From positions 1 through 16,479 of the forward strand of contig JAKJAB010000036.1 of assembly GCA_022707725.1 (NCBI GenBank): a stretch of DNA of 16,479 nt. The letters are read 5' to 3'. This DNA comes from Chloroflexota bacterium (GTDB lineage: Bacteria; Chloroflexota; Anaerolineae; B4-G1; SLSP01). Positions within the stretch are counted from its first letter, which is position 1, and every line of letters starts with the position of its first letter. Of the stretch, positions 1 through 6,880 are shown piece by piece. The notes under the pieces were generated by a model. It did not search any database. It saw nothing but the letters and a program-made list of their open reading frames with translations, and was not told the origin of the DNA. The translations under genes and the position numbers were made by a program.

Positions 1-346
1 GTTGCATATAGGTCAGTCCTGCCGTCACCACAAACGCGACGGCGGCCAGGGAGGTCGCCAAGCGCATGAAGAGCAATGAGGTGGGGCGGCGGGCCTGTTG
101 CGGCGGTTTTTCGGCGACCGACTTTTCGGCCACCATCGATGGCGTGAGCAGGTAATTGCGCGGTGGTTCGCGCAGTGGAAGCGCCCTCACCAGGGCCACG
201 ACCTCGCGCATCTCCTTGACCTTCTGCTGCAGAACGCGGTCCTGAGCCAGGGCGGTCTCGAAAGCCGTCTGTTGGGTTGGCTCCAGCTCGCCATCCACAT
301 AAGCAGAGATGTCGGTATCGCGCCACATTATGTGCATCTGCGTCAT
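1..346 (-). CDS. Anti-sigma factor-like membrane protein (partial, C-terminus beyond left edge)
   Basis: The first 115 residues are visible; the rest lies beyond base 1. The N-terminus carries the segment DISAYVDGELEP (residues 12-23), which resembles the start of RsiW/zf-HC2-type anti-sigma domains, followed by a charged helix (about 24-58). A Pro-rich linker and one hydrophobic helix (about 94-113) come next, predicting a cytoplasmic sigma-binding domain anchored in the membrane. No Cys occurs in the visible part, so the usual HxxxCxxC zinc site is absent. The ATG is chosen because GGAGG (354-358) sits 7 bases upstream. It directly follows the ECF sigma gene on the same strand, 84 bases downstream, the classic arrangement in which the second gene holds the sigma factor inactive until a signal arrives. 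The role rests on context plus the short motif; the periplasmic sensor part is not visible. Confidence 0.72.
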   Translation of the reverse strand, partial: MTQMHIMWRDTDISAYVDGELEPTQQTAFETALAQDRVLQQKVKEMREVVALVRALPLREPPRNYLLTPSMVAEKSVAEKPPQQARRPTSLLFMRLATSLAAVAFVVTAGLTYMQ

Positions 347-367
347 CTTCCTACCTCCACACGCGCA

Positions 368-396
368 GTGATGGCGCGGCGCAGCCGCGCCATCAC
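368..396. repeat. Perfect 13-bp stem-loop between sigma and anti-sigma genes
   Basis: Bases 368-380 pair perfectly with 384-396 around a 3-base loop (GCA); the stem is almost all GC in its upper part. It lies in the 84-base gap between the sigma stop codon and the anti-sigma ribosome binding site. No T-run follows on the minus strand, so it is not a standard intrinsic terminator. It may be a processing or stability hairpin that sets the ratio of the two products, or a REP-like dispersed repeat. Confidence 0.75.
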
Positions 397-430
397 CCCC
401 AGTCCCACGTTATCAGCGATCCATTCCACG

Positions 431-1054
431 TTATCCTTCATCCTCACTGTTTAGACGATAGCGGTGCGGTAAAAGTTCCCGCTCTTCTTGGAGCAACTGC
501 TGCATTTGTGTCCGCGCGCGCGCCAGCCGCGATTTGACTGTGCCCAGGCGGGTGTTCAGCATATCGGCTACTTCTTGATACGCCAGTCCCATTCGATCCA
601 CCAGGACGACGACCATCCGCTGGTCTTCCGGCAGTTTTGCCAGCGTGCGTTCCAGGAGCGCGCGCAACTCCTGTTGCTGGAGGGTCTGTTCTGGCAACGG
701 GCCGCCGTCTGCCAGATGAGGATTGGCCTCGTCATCCATATCGCCGAAGTCCTCCCACGACACGGTGGGACGGCGCTTGCGACGGCGCAGCTCATCGTAA
801 CAGGCATTGGCGACGATCCGCAGCAACCAGGCGCGGAACGAGCCGCCACGGAATTTCGCCAGCCCTTTGTAGGCGGAGATGAAGGCTTCTTGCGTGGCGT
901 CATCCGCGGCGGCCTCATCGTGCAGCAAATGCCAGGCCAGATTGTAGACTTGCGTCTGGTAGTGCAGCAGCAGCGCGTTGAAAGCGTCCAGGTTGCCCTT
1001 CTGGGCGCGCTGGACCAACGCGGCTTCGTCCCATGTGTCGGTCATTGTGTTCAC
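431..1054 (-). CDS. ECF-type RNA polymerase sigma-70 factor
   Basis: A 207-residue protein with the two domains of an extracytoplasmic-function sigma factor. Region 2 spans about residues 13-95, with the DDATQEAFISAY core-binding segment and the FRAWLLRIVANACYDELRRR stretch that recognises the -10 element. Region 4 spans about 130-188, with LPEDQRMVVVLVDRMGLAYQEVA and GTVKSRLARAR forming the helix-turn-helix for -35 binding. The two are joined by an acidic linker (about 100-128). Length is normal for the family. The start is a GTG at 1054 with AAGGA about 10 bases upstream; an in-frame ATG three codons later is the alternative. It precedes an anti-sigma-like gene on the same strand, so it is probably held inactive by that partner. 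The target regulon cannot be read from the sequence. Confidence 0.93.
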   Translation of the reverse strand: MNTMTDTWDEAALVQRAQKGNLDAFNALLLHYQTQVYNLAWHLLHDEAAADDATQEAFISAYKGLAKFRGGSFRAWLLRIVANACYDELRRRKRRPTVSWEDFGDMDDEANPHLADGGPLPEQTLQQQELRALLERTLAKLPEDQRMVVVLVDRMGLAYQEVADMLNTRLGTVKSRLARARTQMQQLLQEERELLPHRYRLNSEDEG

Positions 1055-1076
1055 TGCCGTGTAATCCTTGAAGCCA

Positions 1077-1172
1077 AGACTACAAAAGTCTCAACACGTA
1101 CTGCGCTTTGCAAATCTATCGTTCGAGGCAGATACTTGCTCAACCGAGTACCTCGTGAGACTTTTGTAGTCT
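1077..1172. repeat. 96-bp element with 17-bp perfect terminal inverted repeats
   Basis: Bases 1077-1093 (AGACTACAAAAGTCTCA) are the exact reverse complement of 1156-1172, enclosing a 62-base interior. The interior holds a smaller inverted pair CGAGG (1124-1128)/CCTCG (1151-1155) touching the right arm. The element fills most of the gap between the sigma gene (minus) and the tRNA-Leu promoter (plus). No clear target-site duplication is seen (flanks GCCA and GCCT). It could be a MITE-like insertion, a leader structure in the sigma mRNA, or a paired operator. Confidence 0.7.
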
Positions 1173-1179
1173 GCCTTGC

Positions 1180-1207
1180 TTGACGTATTCTCGAATTTAG
1201 CTATACT
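1180..1207 (+). promoter_or_regulatory. Promoter of tRNA-Leu
   Basis: TTGACG at 1180-1185 and TATACT at 1202-1207, separated by 16 bases, end 9 bases before the tRNA. This is a near-consensus housekeeping promoter correctly placed for the tRNA. Confidence 0.82.
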
Positions 1208-1216
1208 TACCGCCAG

Positions 1217-1299
1217 GCCGAAGTGGCGGAACAGGCAGACGCAAGCGACTCAAACTCGCTCGGGTAACCCCCATGTGGGTTCGACTCCCACCTTCGGCA
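1217..1299 (+). tRNA. tRNA-Leu (anticodon CAA)
   Basis: The acceptor stem GCCGAAG (1217-1223) pairs with CTTCGGC (1292-1298), with A1299 as discriminator. The anticodon stem AGCGA/TCGCT encloses loop CTCAAAC, giving anticodon CAA. A long variable arm follows, as expected for the class II tRNA-Leu. The T arm is GTGGG-TTCGACT-CCCAC (1275-1291). CCA is not encoded and must be added after transcription. It decodes UUG codons. Confidence 0.95.
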
Positions 1300-1310
1300 T
1301 TATAACGCAC

Positions 1311-1344
1311 AAGCGGGTGAACGCCAAGTTCACCCGCTTTTTTT
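1311..1344 (+). terminator. Rho-independent terminator of tRNA-Leu
   Basis: Bases 1311-1322 pair perfectly with 1328-1339 (12 bp, 5-base loop GCCAA) and run into a T-tract ending at 1344. It ends 7 bases before the -35 box of the ftsY promoter and so insulates the two units. Confidence 0.93.
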
Positions 1345-1350
1345 AGGTGC

Positions 1351-1379
1351 TTGACGCTTCTATTTGCTCAGGATATAAT
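1351..1379 (+). promoter_or_regulatory. Strong promoter of the ftsY-prfB-tilS unit
   Basis: TTGACG (1351-1356) and a perfect TATAAT (1374-1379) are separated by the ideal 17 bases. The predicted start of transcription is near 1386, giving a leader of about 25 bases that carries AGGAGGA (1391-1397). The TTG inside the -35 box is in frame with ftsY, but as promoter sequence it cannot be the translation start. Confidence 0.9.
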
Positions 1380-1410
1380 CCCCCACAAGCAGGAGGAAAG
1401 ATCAAAAGGT

Positions 1411-2310
1411 ATGAAAAGCATTTTCGAGAGTTTGCGCAAGACCCGCAACGCCGTCTTTGGACAAATCGCCCAGATTCTAGGGGCTGGCGATATTGACGAT
1501 GATACGTGGGAGGACCTGGAAGCGCTACTCATCCAGGGTGATGTGGGGGTGGAGACTTCGCTGGCGCTGATCGAGCGGCTGCAGAAACGCGCCGGCGCCG
1601 AGGGGATTTACCGGACAACCGATTTGCAGAAGGTACTGCGCGAGGAATTGCGCGCACTGCTGCCGGAAGGCGAACCGCTGAATCTGGAATGGCCACTCGC
1701 GGTGCTGCTGATCGTGGGGGTCAACGGCTCAGGCAAAACGACGAGCATCGGCAAGTTGGCGGCGCACTTCAAGCGCGAGGGGCAAAAGGTGGTGCTGGCG
1801 GCGGCGGACACGTTCCGCGCGGCGGCGATGGACCAACTGGCCGTCTGGGGGCAGCGTGTGGATACCCCTGTCATCACCGGACCGGAAGGTGGCGATCCCA
1901 GCTCCGTAGCCTACGACGCAATCCAGTACGCCGAGGCGCGCAAGGCGGATATGGTCATCGTCGATACGGCGGGCCGTCTGCACACGCAACACAATCTGAT
2001 GGCGGAACTGGAGAAGATTCAGCGAGTGATCGCCAAACGGGTGGCCTGGGCGCCGCACGAGACATTCCTTGTCCTCGACGCCAACACCGGCCAGAACGGG
2101 CTGATCCAGGCGCAACAATTTCTCAACGCCGTGAAAGTCAGCGGCATTATTCTGGCGAAGCTGGACGGCAGCGCCAAAGGCGGGATGGTGCTTTCCATTG
2201 GACATCAACTCGGCTTGCCGGTGCGCTTTGTCGGCACGGGTGAGCACGTGGAAGATTTCATGCCCTTCGACCGCGAAGCCTTCGTGCAAGGTCTCTTGGG
2301 GCAACCCTGA
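1411..2310 (+). CDS. ftsY: Signal recognition particle receptor FtsY
   Basis: FtsY is the SRP receptor GTPase that docks ribosome-SRP complexes at the membrane for co-translational insertion. The 299-residue protein shows the N-domain helical bundle (about 1-90) and then the G domain: G1 GVNGSGKTT (103-111), DTFRAAAMDQL (133-143), DTAGRLH (185-191), TGQNG (226-230), KLDGSAKGG (250-258) and the closing GTGEHVEDFMPFD (275-287). The residue before KLDG is Ala where Thr is common. The acidic A domain of E. coli FtsY is missing, as in many non-proteobacterial forms. The ATG at 1411 is chosen because AGGAGGA lies just upstream and the in-frame TTG at 1351 falls within the promoter. It is the first gene of the unit; prfB follows after 57 bases. 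Confidence 0.96.
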   Translation: MKSIFESLRKTRNAVFGQIAQILGAGDIDDDTWEDLEALLIQGDVGVETSLALIERLQKRAGAEGIYRTTDLQKVLREELRALLPEGEPLNLEWPLAVLLIVGVNGSGKTTSIGKLAAHFKREGQKVVLAAADTFRAAAMDQLAVWGQRVDTPVITGPEGGDPSSVAYDAIQYAEARKADMVIVDTAGRLHTQHNLMAELEKIQRVIAKRVAWAPHETFLVLDANTGQNGLIQAQQFLNAVKVSGIILAKLDGSAKGGMVLSIGHQLGLPVRFVGTGEHVEDFMPFDREAFVQGLLGQP

Positions 2311-2367
2311 CGAATATCTGACTGGTGACTAACGTACTAACAACTATCCGACTATTGTGGAGGAACA

Positions 2368-3463
2368 ATGACCGAATCTAGCGATCGTCTCGAAAATCTG
2401 GCTTCCCGCGTGGAAGCTATCTGGGGGCGTCTTTGACTTACCTGGCAAAATCCAGGAACTAGAAGCCCTAAACGCGCAAAGCGCCAATCCTGACCTGTGG
2501 GATGACCCGGACAATGCGCGCGCGGTGATGCAGCGTTTGGCGGTGTTGCAAGAGGACGTGCAATACTGGACCGGTCTGCGCCAGGAGATTCACGACACAC
2601 AGGAGTTTTTCGCCCTCGGCGACGCAGACCTGTTCGCCGAACTTGAACGAACGACGGACAAACTGGAAGACGAAGTGGCGCAGGCCGAATTCCGGCTGCT
2701 CCTTGCCGGTCCCTACGACCGTGGGGACGCTATTCTTGCAATCCATGCTGGAGCCGGGGGGACGGATTCGCAGGATTGGGCCGCCATGCTGCTGCGGATG
2801 TTTTTACGCTGGGCCGAGCGCCGCAAGTTCAAGGCCGACATCCTCGACAGCATGGAAGGGGAAGAGGCCGGCATCAAGAGCGTGACCGTGGGCGTGCGCG
2901 GGCAATATGGCTACGGCTATCTGCGCTCGGAACGCGGCGTGCACCGGCTGGTGCGCCTGTCGCCTTTCGACGCGGCCCACCGGCGGCACACCTCGTTCGT
3001 GCTCGTCGAGGTCTGGCCCGATTTGGGCGAGGATGCGCCGCTGGAGATCGACCCGGACGACTTGCAGATCGACACGTATCGCGCTTCGTCGGCAGGCGGG
3101 CAGCACATGCAGAAGAACGAGACGGCAGTGCGCATCACGCACTTGCCCACGGGGATCGTCTCTTCGTGCCAGAACGAACGCTCGCAGACACAAAACCGCG
3201 AGGTCGCCATGCGCGTGCTCAAAGCGCGCCTGATGCAGCTTGAGGAAGAGAAACGCCGCCAGCAACTTGACGAACTCAAGGGCGAGCACGTCGATGCCGG
3301 GTGGGGCAATCAGATCCGTTCCTACGTGCTGCATCCTTATCAGATGGTCAAGGATCATCGCACCGATCACGAGACCGGCAATATCCAGGCTGTATTGGAC
3401 GGGGATTTGGACGCCTTTATGGAGGCGTACCTGCGCTATACGATGAGCGATTATCAAGACTAA
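2368..3463 (+). CDS. prfB: Peptide chain release factor 2 (programmed +1 frameshift)
   Basis: RF2 releases finished proteins at UGA and UAA codons. Translation starts at ATG 2368 (GGAGG 2359-2363) and reads 22 codons to CTT followed by an in-frame TGA at 2434-2436. A +1 shift at CTTTGAC then gives GAC at 2435 and an open frame to 3463, making a 364-residue protein. A G-rich Shine-Dalgarno-like stretch (TGGGGGC) sits immediately before the slip site with the same spacing as in E. coli prfB. The product has the anticodon-mimic tripeptide SPF (about 198-200) and the catalytic GGQ (about 243-245), 45 residues apart as in E. coli RF2. When RF2 is scarce the ribosome pauses at TGA and shifts, so the gene regulates itself. 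A naive annotation would miss the first 50 or so residues. Confidence 0.96.
2422..2437 (+). promoter_or_regulatory. prfB programmed frameshift site
   Basis: TGG GGG CGT CTT TGA C: an internal Shine-Dalgarno-like G-run, the slippery CTT, the UGA stop and the following C. This matches the bacterial prfB autoregulatory signal element by element. Confidence 0.93.
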
Positions 3464-3500
3464 TCGGCGTATTTTTCAACACCATTTGAGGAGGCAACTG

Positions 3501-4805
3501 ATGACCGACAAGAAGAATCTGAGTCATTCCGGACGCAGCTTTAGCAGCGTCAAGAAACCCGTCTCCGGCGGTCCAAAGAGTGGCGGAGCGAAGAACCCGC
3601 CCAGGCCCTCCGGCGGCGATGCCAACATTCAGTCGCGCATACCCAGACCGGCGCCCGCACCGGCTTCCCAACCCAAACCGTCCGGTGCGAAAATACCTGC
3701 GCCAACCACTGCGCCCTCGCCCGCCACGGCTATGCCGACGCAGGTCGATGCGCGCGTGCAGCAACTCGCCAACGCGCGCACGCGCTGGGAAAAGCTGGCC
3801 GGCCTGGTCGCTTTGAGCGCCTTGTTCACGCAACTGTCTTCGCTCACCAGCAAAGTTGACGGGCTGGAGCACGATATCGCCCAACTCCGTGCGCGCGGTT
3901 ATCGCTTTGGGCGCACCCTGGAAGAGCGCGCGACCAACCTGAAGTCGCGTTGGCCGCAGCAGCAGATGTCGGCTAATCATCTGCTCCAAGAACAGCGCAG
4001 CGTTTTACAAAACGCTGCCAACGAAGTACAACGGTTGCTCAGCCAGGCGGAACGCAACACCGGCTTGTTGGACACAGTGGACAGCCGTCTGTGGGCGCTC
4101 GAAAACCAGATCAACGAGGCGCAGCGCAACGTGCAGGGGGTCTTCAGCAGCTCCGAACAGGAGATCAGCAAGCTGCAAGAAGAAATGCGCGAAGTGCGCG
4201 CACTGTTGGACGCGCTAGACAACGCTTCCTTCGATCTGTTGCCCGACGAACATGGCGTGGCGGTGTGCAAGGCCCAGTGGATCAGCGACAATCAACAACC
4301 GGAGGGCTTGCTGTTCCTCACCGACGGCCGCCTTATTTTCGAACAGCGAGAAGAGCGCGTGGTCAAGAAGAAACTTTTCTCCTCCGAGAAGGAACTTGTT
4401 CAGCAAAAACTTTGGGACACGCCGGTGGGTGCCATTGCCGAGTTGCAGATGGAAGACAAGAAGTCGGGACTGCTCGGGTTGGGACGGCAAGAGCTGCTCA
4501 CCCTGCGTTTTGTCGAACGCACGCGCGAACTGCCCAGTGACGCGACCCTGCATCTCAAGGGTGGGGCAACTAATGAGGCATGGCTGGCGTTGATTCGCCA
4601 GGCAAAGAGCGGGCAGATCGCCGCCGATCTCTTCGGCGCACCCCCACCGCAGCAATTGTTGGCGGCCCAGACAGAAGCCGAAGCCGCCAAACCCGCCGCC
4701 GAATTGCCCACCCGCTGCCCCGCGTGCAACGCCACGCTGCCCCCCATCTATAAGGGGATGAAGCAGGTGGAGTGCCAATACTGCGGGCTGATGATCAATA
4801 TTTAG
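3501..4805 (+). CDS. Hypothetical coiled-coil protein with a C-terminal zinc ribbon
   Basis: I do not recognise this 434-residue protein as a named family. In order it has a disordered Ser/Pro/Ala/Lys-rich head (about 1-85), a long helical, coiled-coil-like stretch rich in Gln, Glu and Leu (about 86-240), a globular beta-rich segment (about 245-370) whose pattern GLLFLTDGRLIFEQ recalls GRAM/PH-like domains, an Ala/Pro linker, and a C-terminal zinc ribbon with CPAC (406-409) and CQYC (425-428). No signal peptide or membrane helix is evident, so it is probably cytoplasmic. The ATG at 3501 is preceded by GAGGAGG (3488-3494). It lies 37 bases after prfB and 36 before tilS, so it is co-oriented with translation genes. 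The GRAM/PH suggestion is a visual resemblance only. Confidence 0.85.
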   Translation: MTDKKNLSHSGRSFSSVKKPVSGGPKSGGAKNPPRPSGGDANIQSRIPRPAPAPASQPKPSGAKIPAPTTAPSPATAMPTQVDARVQQLANARTRWEKLAGLVALSALFTQLSSLTSKVDGLEHDIAQLRARGYRFGRTLEERATNLKSRWPQQQMSANHLLQEQRSVLQNAANEVQRLLSQAERNTGLLDTVDSRLWALENQINEAQRNVQGVFSSSEQEISKLQEEMREVRALLDALDNASFDLLPDEHGVAVCKAQWISDNQQPEGLLFLTDGRLIFEQREERVVKKKLFSSEKELVQQKLWDTPVGAIAELQMEDKKSGLLGLGRQELLTLRFVERTRELPSDATLHLKGGATNEAWLALIRQAKSGQIAADLFGAPPPQQLLAAQTEAEAAKPAAELPTRCPACNATLPPIYKGMKQVECQYCGLMINI

Positions 4806-4841
4806 GACGGTAAACGGCAGACAGTAGACGGTAGACGGGCG
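4806..4841 (+). repeat. GTAGACGG-type dispersed repeat, copy 1
   Basis: This 36-base gap is built from degenerate units of GACGGTA/GTAGACGG and fills all the space between the upstream stop codon and the tilS start. The core ACAGTAGACGG recurs in reverse orientation in copy 2 near 15832-15865. It leaves tilS with no clear Shine-Dalgarno sequence. Confidence 0.7.
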
Positions 4842-6209
4842 ATGGATTTACTGCATGAGGTACAAGGCTATATCGATACACACCGTCTCCTGAAGCCGGG
4901 AGCGCGGGTAGTGGTCGGGGTCTCCGGTGGGCCGGATTCGGTGGCGCTGCTGCACGTGTTGCAGCGCCTGGCCGACCCGCTGGACCTCGCCTTGCACGTC
5001 GCGCATCTCCATCACGGTATCCGCGATATGGACGCCGACGCCGACGCCGAGTTCGTCGCGGCGCTGGCGGAAGCCTGGAAGTTGCCCTGCACCATCGAGC
5101 GGGTCGACGTTCCCGCGATCGCCGCGGAGCAGAAGCTCGCGCTGGAAGAAGCTGCGCGCCGCGCCCGTTACACCTTTCTCCATCGCGTCGCCCAGCAGAC
5201 CGGCGCGCTGCGCATCGCGGTGGGCCACAACGCCGACGACCAATCCGAGACGGTGCTGATGCACTTGCTGCGGGGCGCCGGTCCGGCAGGACTGCGTGGG
5301 ATGCTGCCCGCGACCCCGCTGCGCGATTATCACTTGCTGGCGCCCTGTCCCAAGCCGGTATCGGAAATGAAGCTCATCCGCCCGCTGCTCGCCACCCCGC
5401 GCAGCGACATCGAAGCCTACTGCGCCGAACAGCAATTAACCACTCGCTTCGACCGCTCGAACCTGGATACCACCTTTTTCCGCAACCGCCTGCGCCACGA
5501 AGTGCTGCCCTATCTGGCGCAGACCAACCCGCGCATCGCGCAAAATCTACGCCATCTGGCCGAAGTCGTGCGCGCGGACTACGATCTGCTGCACGAGTTC
5601 GTGTCGGTGGCGTGGGATACGTTGCTGGTCAAAAGCGCGCCCGACCTGCTGACCTTCAATCTGGCTGGATGGCGAGCGCAGCCACTCGCCATCCAGCGAG
5701 CCATTATCCGCCGTGCGGCGTACAAACTTTGCCATTCCCTGCGCGATGTGAGCTTCATCCACGTGGAAGACGCCGTGCACATCGCGCAGCAAGGCGCGAC
5801 CGGCGCGCAGGCCACGCTGCCGCATGGATTGCGTTTGACCGCCGAGATCGATCTGCCGAATGGCTGGCATTTACACATTCAGGAAGCGCCGCACTGGAAT
5901 CTGGACGCCATCGCCAACAACTGCAACCCGTTGGTAGCGTGGATGGACGCCGATGTATTGGGCGATGCTGCTATCCTGCGCACCCGGCGGCGCGGCGACC
6001 TTTTTCAGCCGCAGGGGATGCGCCAGGCCACAGTACGGCTGAGCGATTTGTTGATCAACATGAAAATACCCCGTCCGTGGCGCGATTATGTGCCACTGGT
6101 CGAAGCGGATGGGCGCATCCTGTGGGTGGTCGGCGTGCGGCTGAGCGAAGCTGCTTTGGTGCGCCCGGACACGCGGCGCGTCGTCTATCTGCGATTTAGT
6201 GGACCTTAG
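4842..6209 (+). CDS. tilS: tRNA(Ile)-lysidine synthase TilS
   Basis: TilS attaches lysine to C34 of the CAU-anticodon tRNA-Ile using ATP, changing its reading from AUG to AUA. The 455-residue protein begins with the N-type ATP pyrophosphatase domain: the PP-loop SGGPDS (28-33), HLHHGIR (55-61) and GHNADDQSETVLMHLLRGAG (about 128-147). The middle domain contains the FRNRLRHEVLPYL segment, and the C-terminal domain (about 365-455) includes LRTRRRGDLFQPQGM. Length is normal. The chosen ATG has only a weak upstream GACGGGC, because the preceding gap is a dispersed repeat; no better in-frame start is apparent. The next gene's ribosome binding site overlaps the tilS stop codon, suggesting coupled translation. 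Confidence 0.95.
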   Translation: MDLLHEVQGYIDTHRLLKPGARVVVGVSGGPDSVALLHVLQRLADPLDLALHVAHLHHGIRDMDADADAEFVAALAEAWKLPCTIERVDVPAIAAEQKLALEEAARRARYTFLHRVAQQTGALRIAVGHNADDQSETVLMHLLRGAGPAGLRGMLPATPLRDYHLLAPCPKPVSEMKLIRPLLATPRSDIEAYCAEQQLTTRFDRSNLDTTFFRNRLRHEVLPYLAQTNPRIAQNLRHLAEVVRADYDLLHEFVSVAWDTLLVKSAPDLLTFNLAGWRAQPLAIQRAIIRRAAYKLCHSLRDVSFIHVEDAVHIAQQGATGAQATLPHGLRLTAEIDLPNGWHLHIQEAPHWNLDAIANNCNPLVAWMDADVLGDAAILRTRRRGDLFQPQGMRQATVRLSDLLINMKIPRPWRDYVPLVEADGRILWVVGVRLSEAALVRPDTRRVVYLRFSGP

Positions 6210-6217
6210 GAGCCTCT

Positions 6218-6880
6218 ATGCCAAAACATCTGGTTTTAGTCGCTGGGAACATTGGCGCGGGCAAAACATCGCTGGCCGAAAGGTTGGGGAAACGGCTCGG
6301 CTGGCATGTCGCCTATGAATCGGTGGACAACAACCCATATCTGGCCGACTTCTACGCCGATATGCGCGCGTGGAGCTTTCACCTGCAAATCTTCTTCCTG
6401 GGCCATCGCGCCGAACAACACCGCCAACTGATGGCGCTGGCAGAGTCGGCCATCATCGACCGCAGCATCTACGAGGATGCCAATATCTTCGCGCGGGCGC
6501 TGTACAGCCTCGGCAACATGACCGAGCGTGACTACAACGCCTACCAGCGGCTTTACGAGCTGGTCATCGGTACCTTGCCGCGCCCCGCGCTGCTCATCTA
6601 CATCAAAGCCTGTCCAGCGACACTGCTCGCGCACATCCGCCAACGCGGGCGGGAGATGGAGAACAGCGTCTCCGCCGATTACCTGACGCTTCTGGGACGG
6701 TTCTACGACGAGTGGATAGCGACGTTCGATCAATGTCCCGTGTTGACCGTGCCAGGGGATGATCTGGATTTTGTCCGTTATCCCGAACACCTGGAGATCA
6801 TCGCCGAACGCGTGGAGGACAAGCTGGCGGGCAAAGAGTTCGTGGAATTCCCCAAACCAGGAGCGCCGAATGCCTGTTGA
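6218..6880 (+). CDS. Deoxynucleoside kinase (dGK/dAK/dCK family)
   Basis: A 220-residue cytoplasmic kinase of the deoxynucleoside kinase family, which phosphorylates deoxynucleosides to monophosphates for dNTP salvage. Visible motifs are the P-loop GNIGAGKTS (10-18), the catalytic-type glutamate in YESVDNNPY (33-41), the DRS motif (81-83), and the Arg-rich lid RQRGREME. Length fits bacterial dGuo/dAdo kinases. The exact substrate cannot be assigned from sequence alone. AGGAG (6208-6212) precedes ATG 6218 and overlaps the tilS stop codon. Its 3' end overlaps the next gene by 11 bases, so the downstream regulator is probably translated by ribosomes finishing this gene. Confidence 0.92.
   Translation: MPKHLVLVAGNIGAGKTSLAERLGKRLGWHVAYESVDNNPYLADFYADMRAWSFHLQIFFLGHRAEQHRQLMALAESAIIDRSIYEDANIFARALYSLGNMTERDYNAYQRLYELVIGTLPRPALLIYIKACPATLLAHIRQRGREMENSVSADYLTLLGRFYDEWIATFDQCPVLTVPGDDLDFVRYPEHLEIIAERVEDKLAGKEFVEFPKPGAPNAC

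Noticed and set aside
368..396. Intrinsic terminator after the sigma gene
   Set aside because: No T-run follows the stem on the minus strand.
1351..1410. Upstream in-frame TTG extension of ftsY
   Set aside because: The TTG is part of the -35 box and the segment contains the -10 box and the ribosome binding site, so it is untranslated.
6759..6869. Longer N-terminus for the LuxR-kelch gene
   Set aside because: It lies inside the kinase gene in another frame, and the ATG at 6870 has its own ribosome binding site directly before the HTH.
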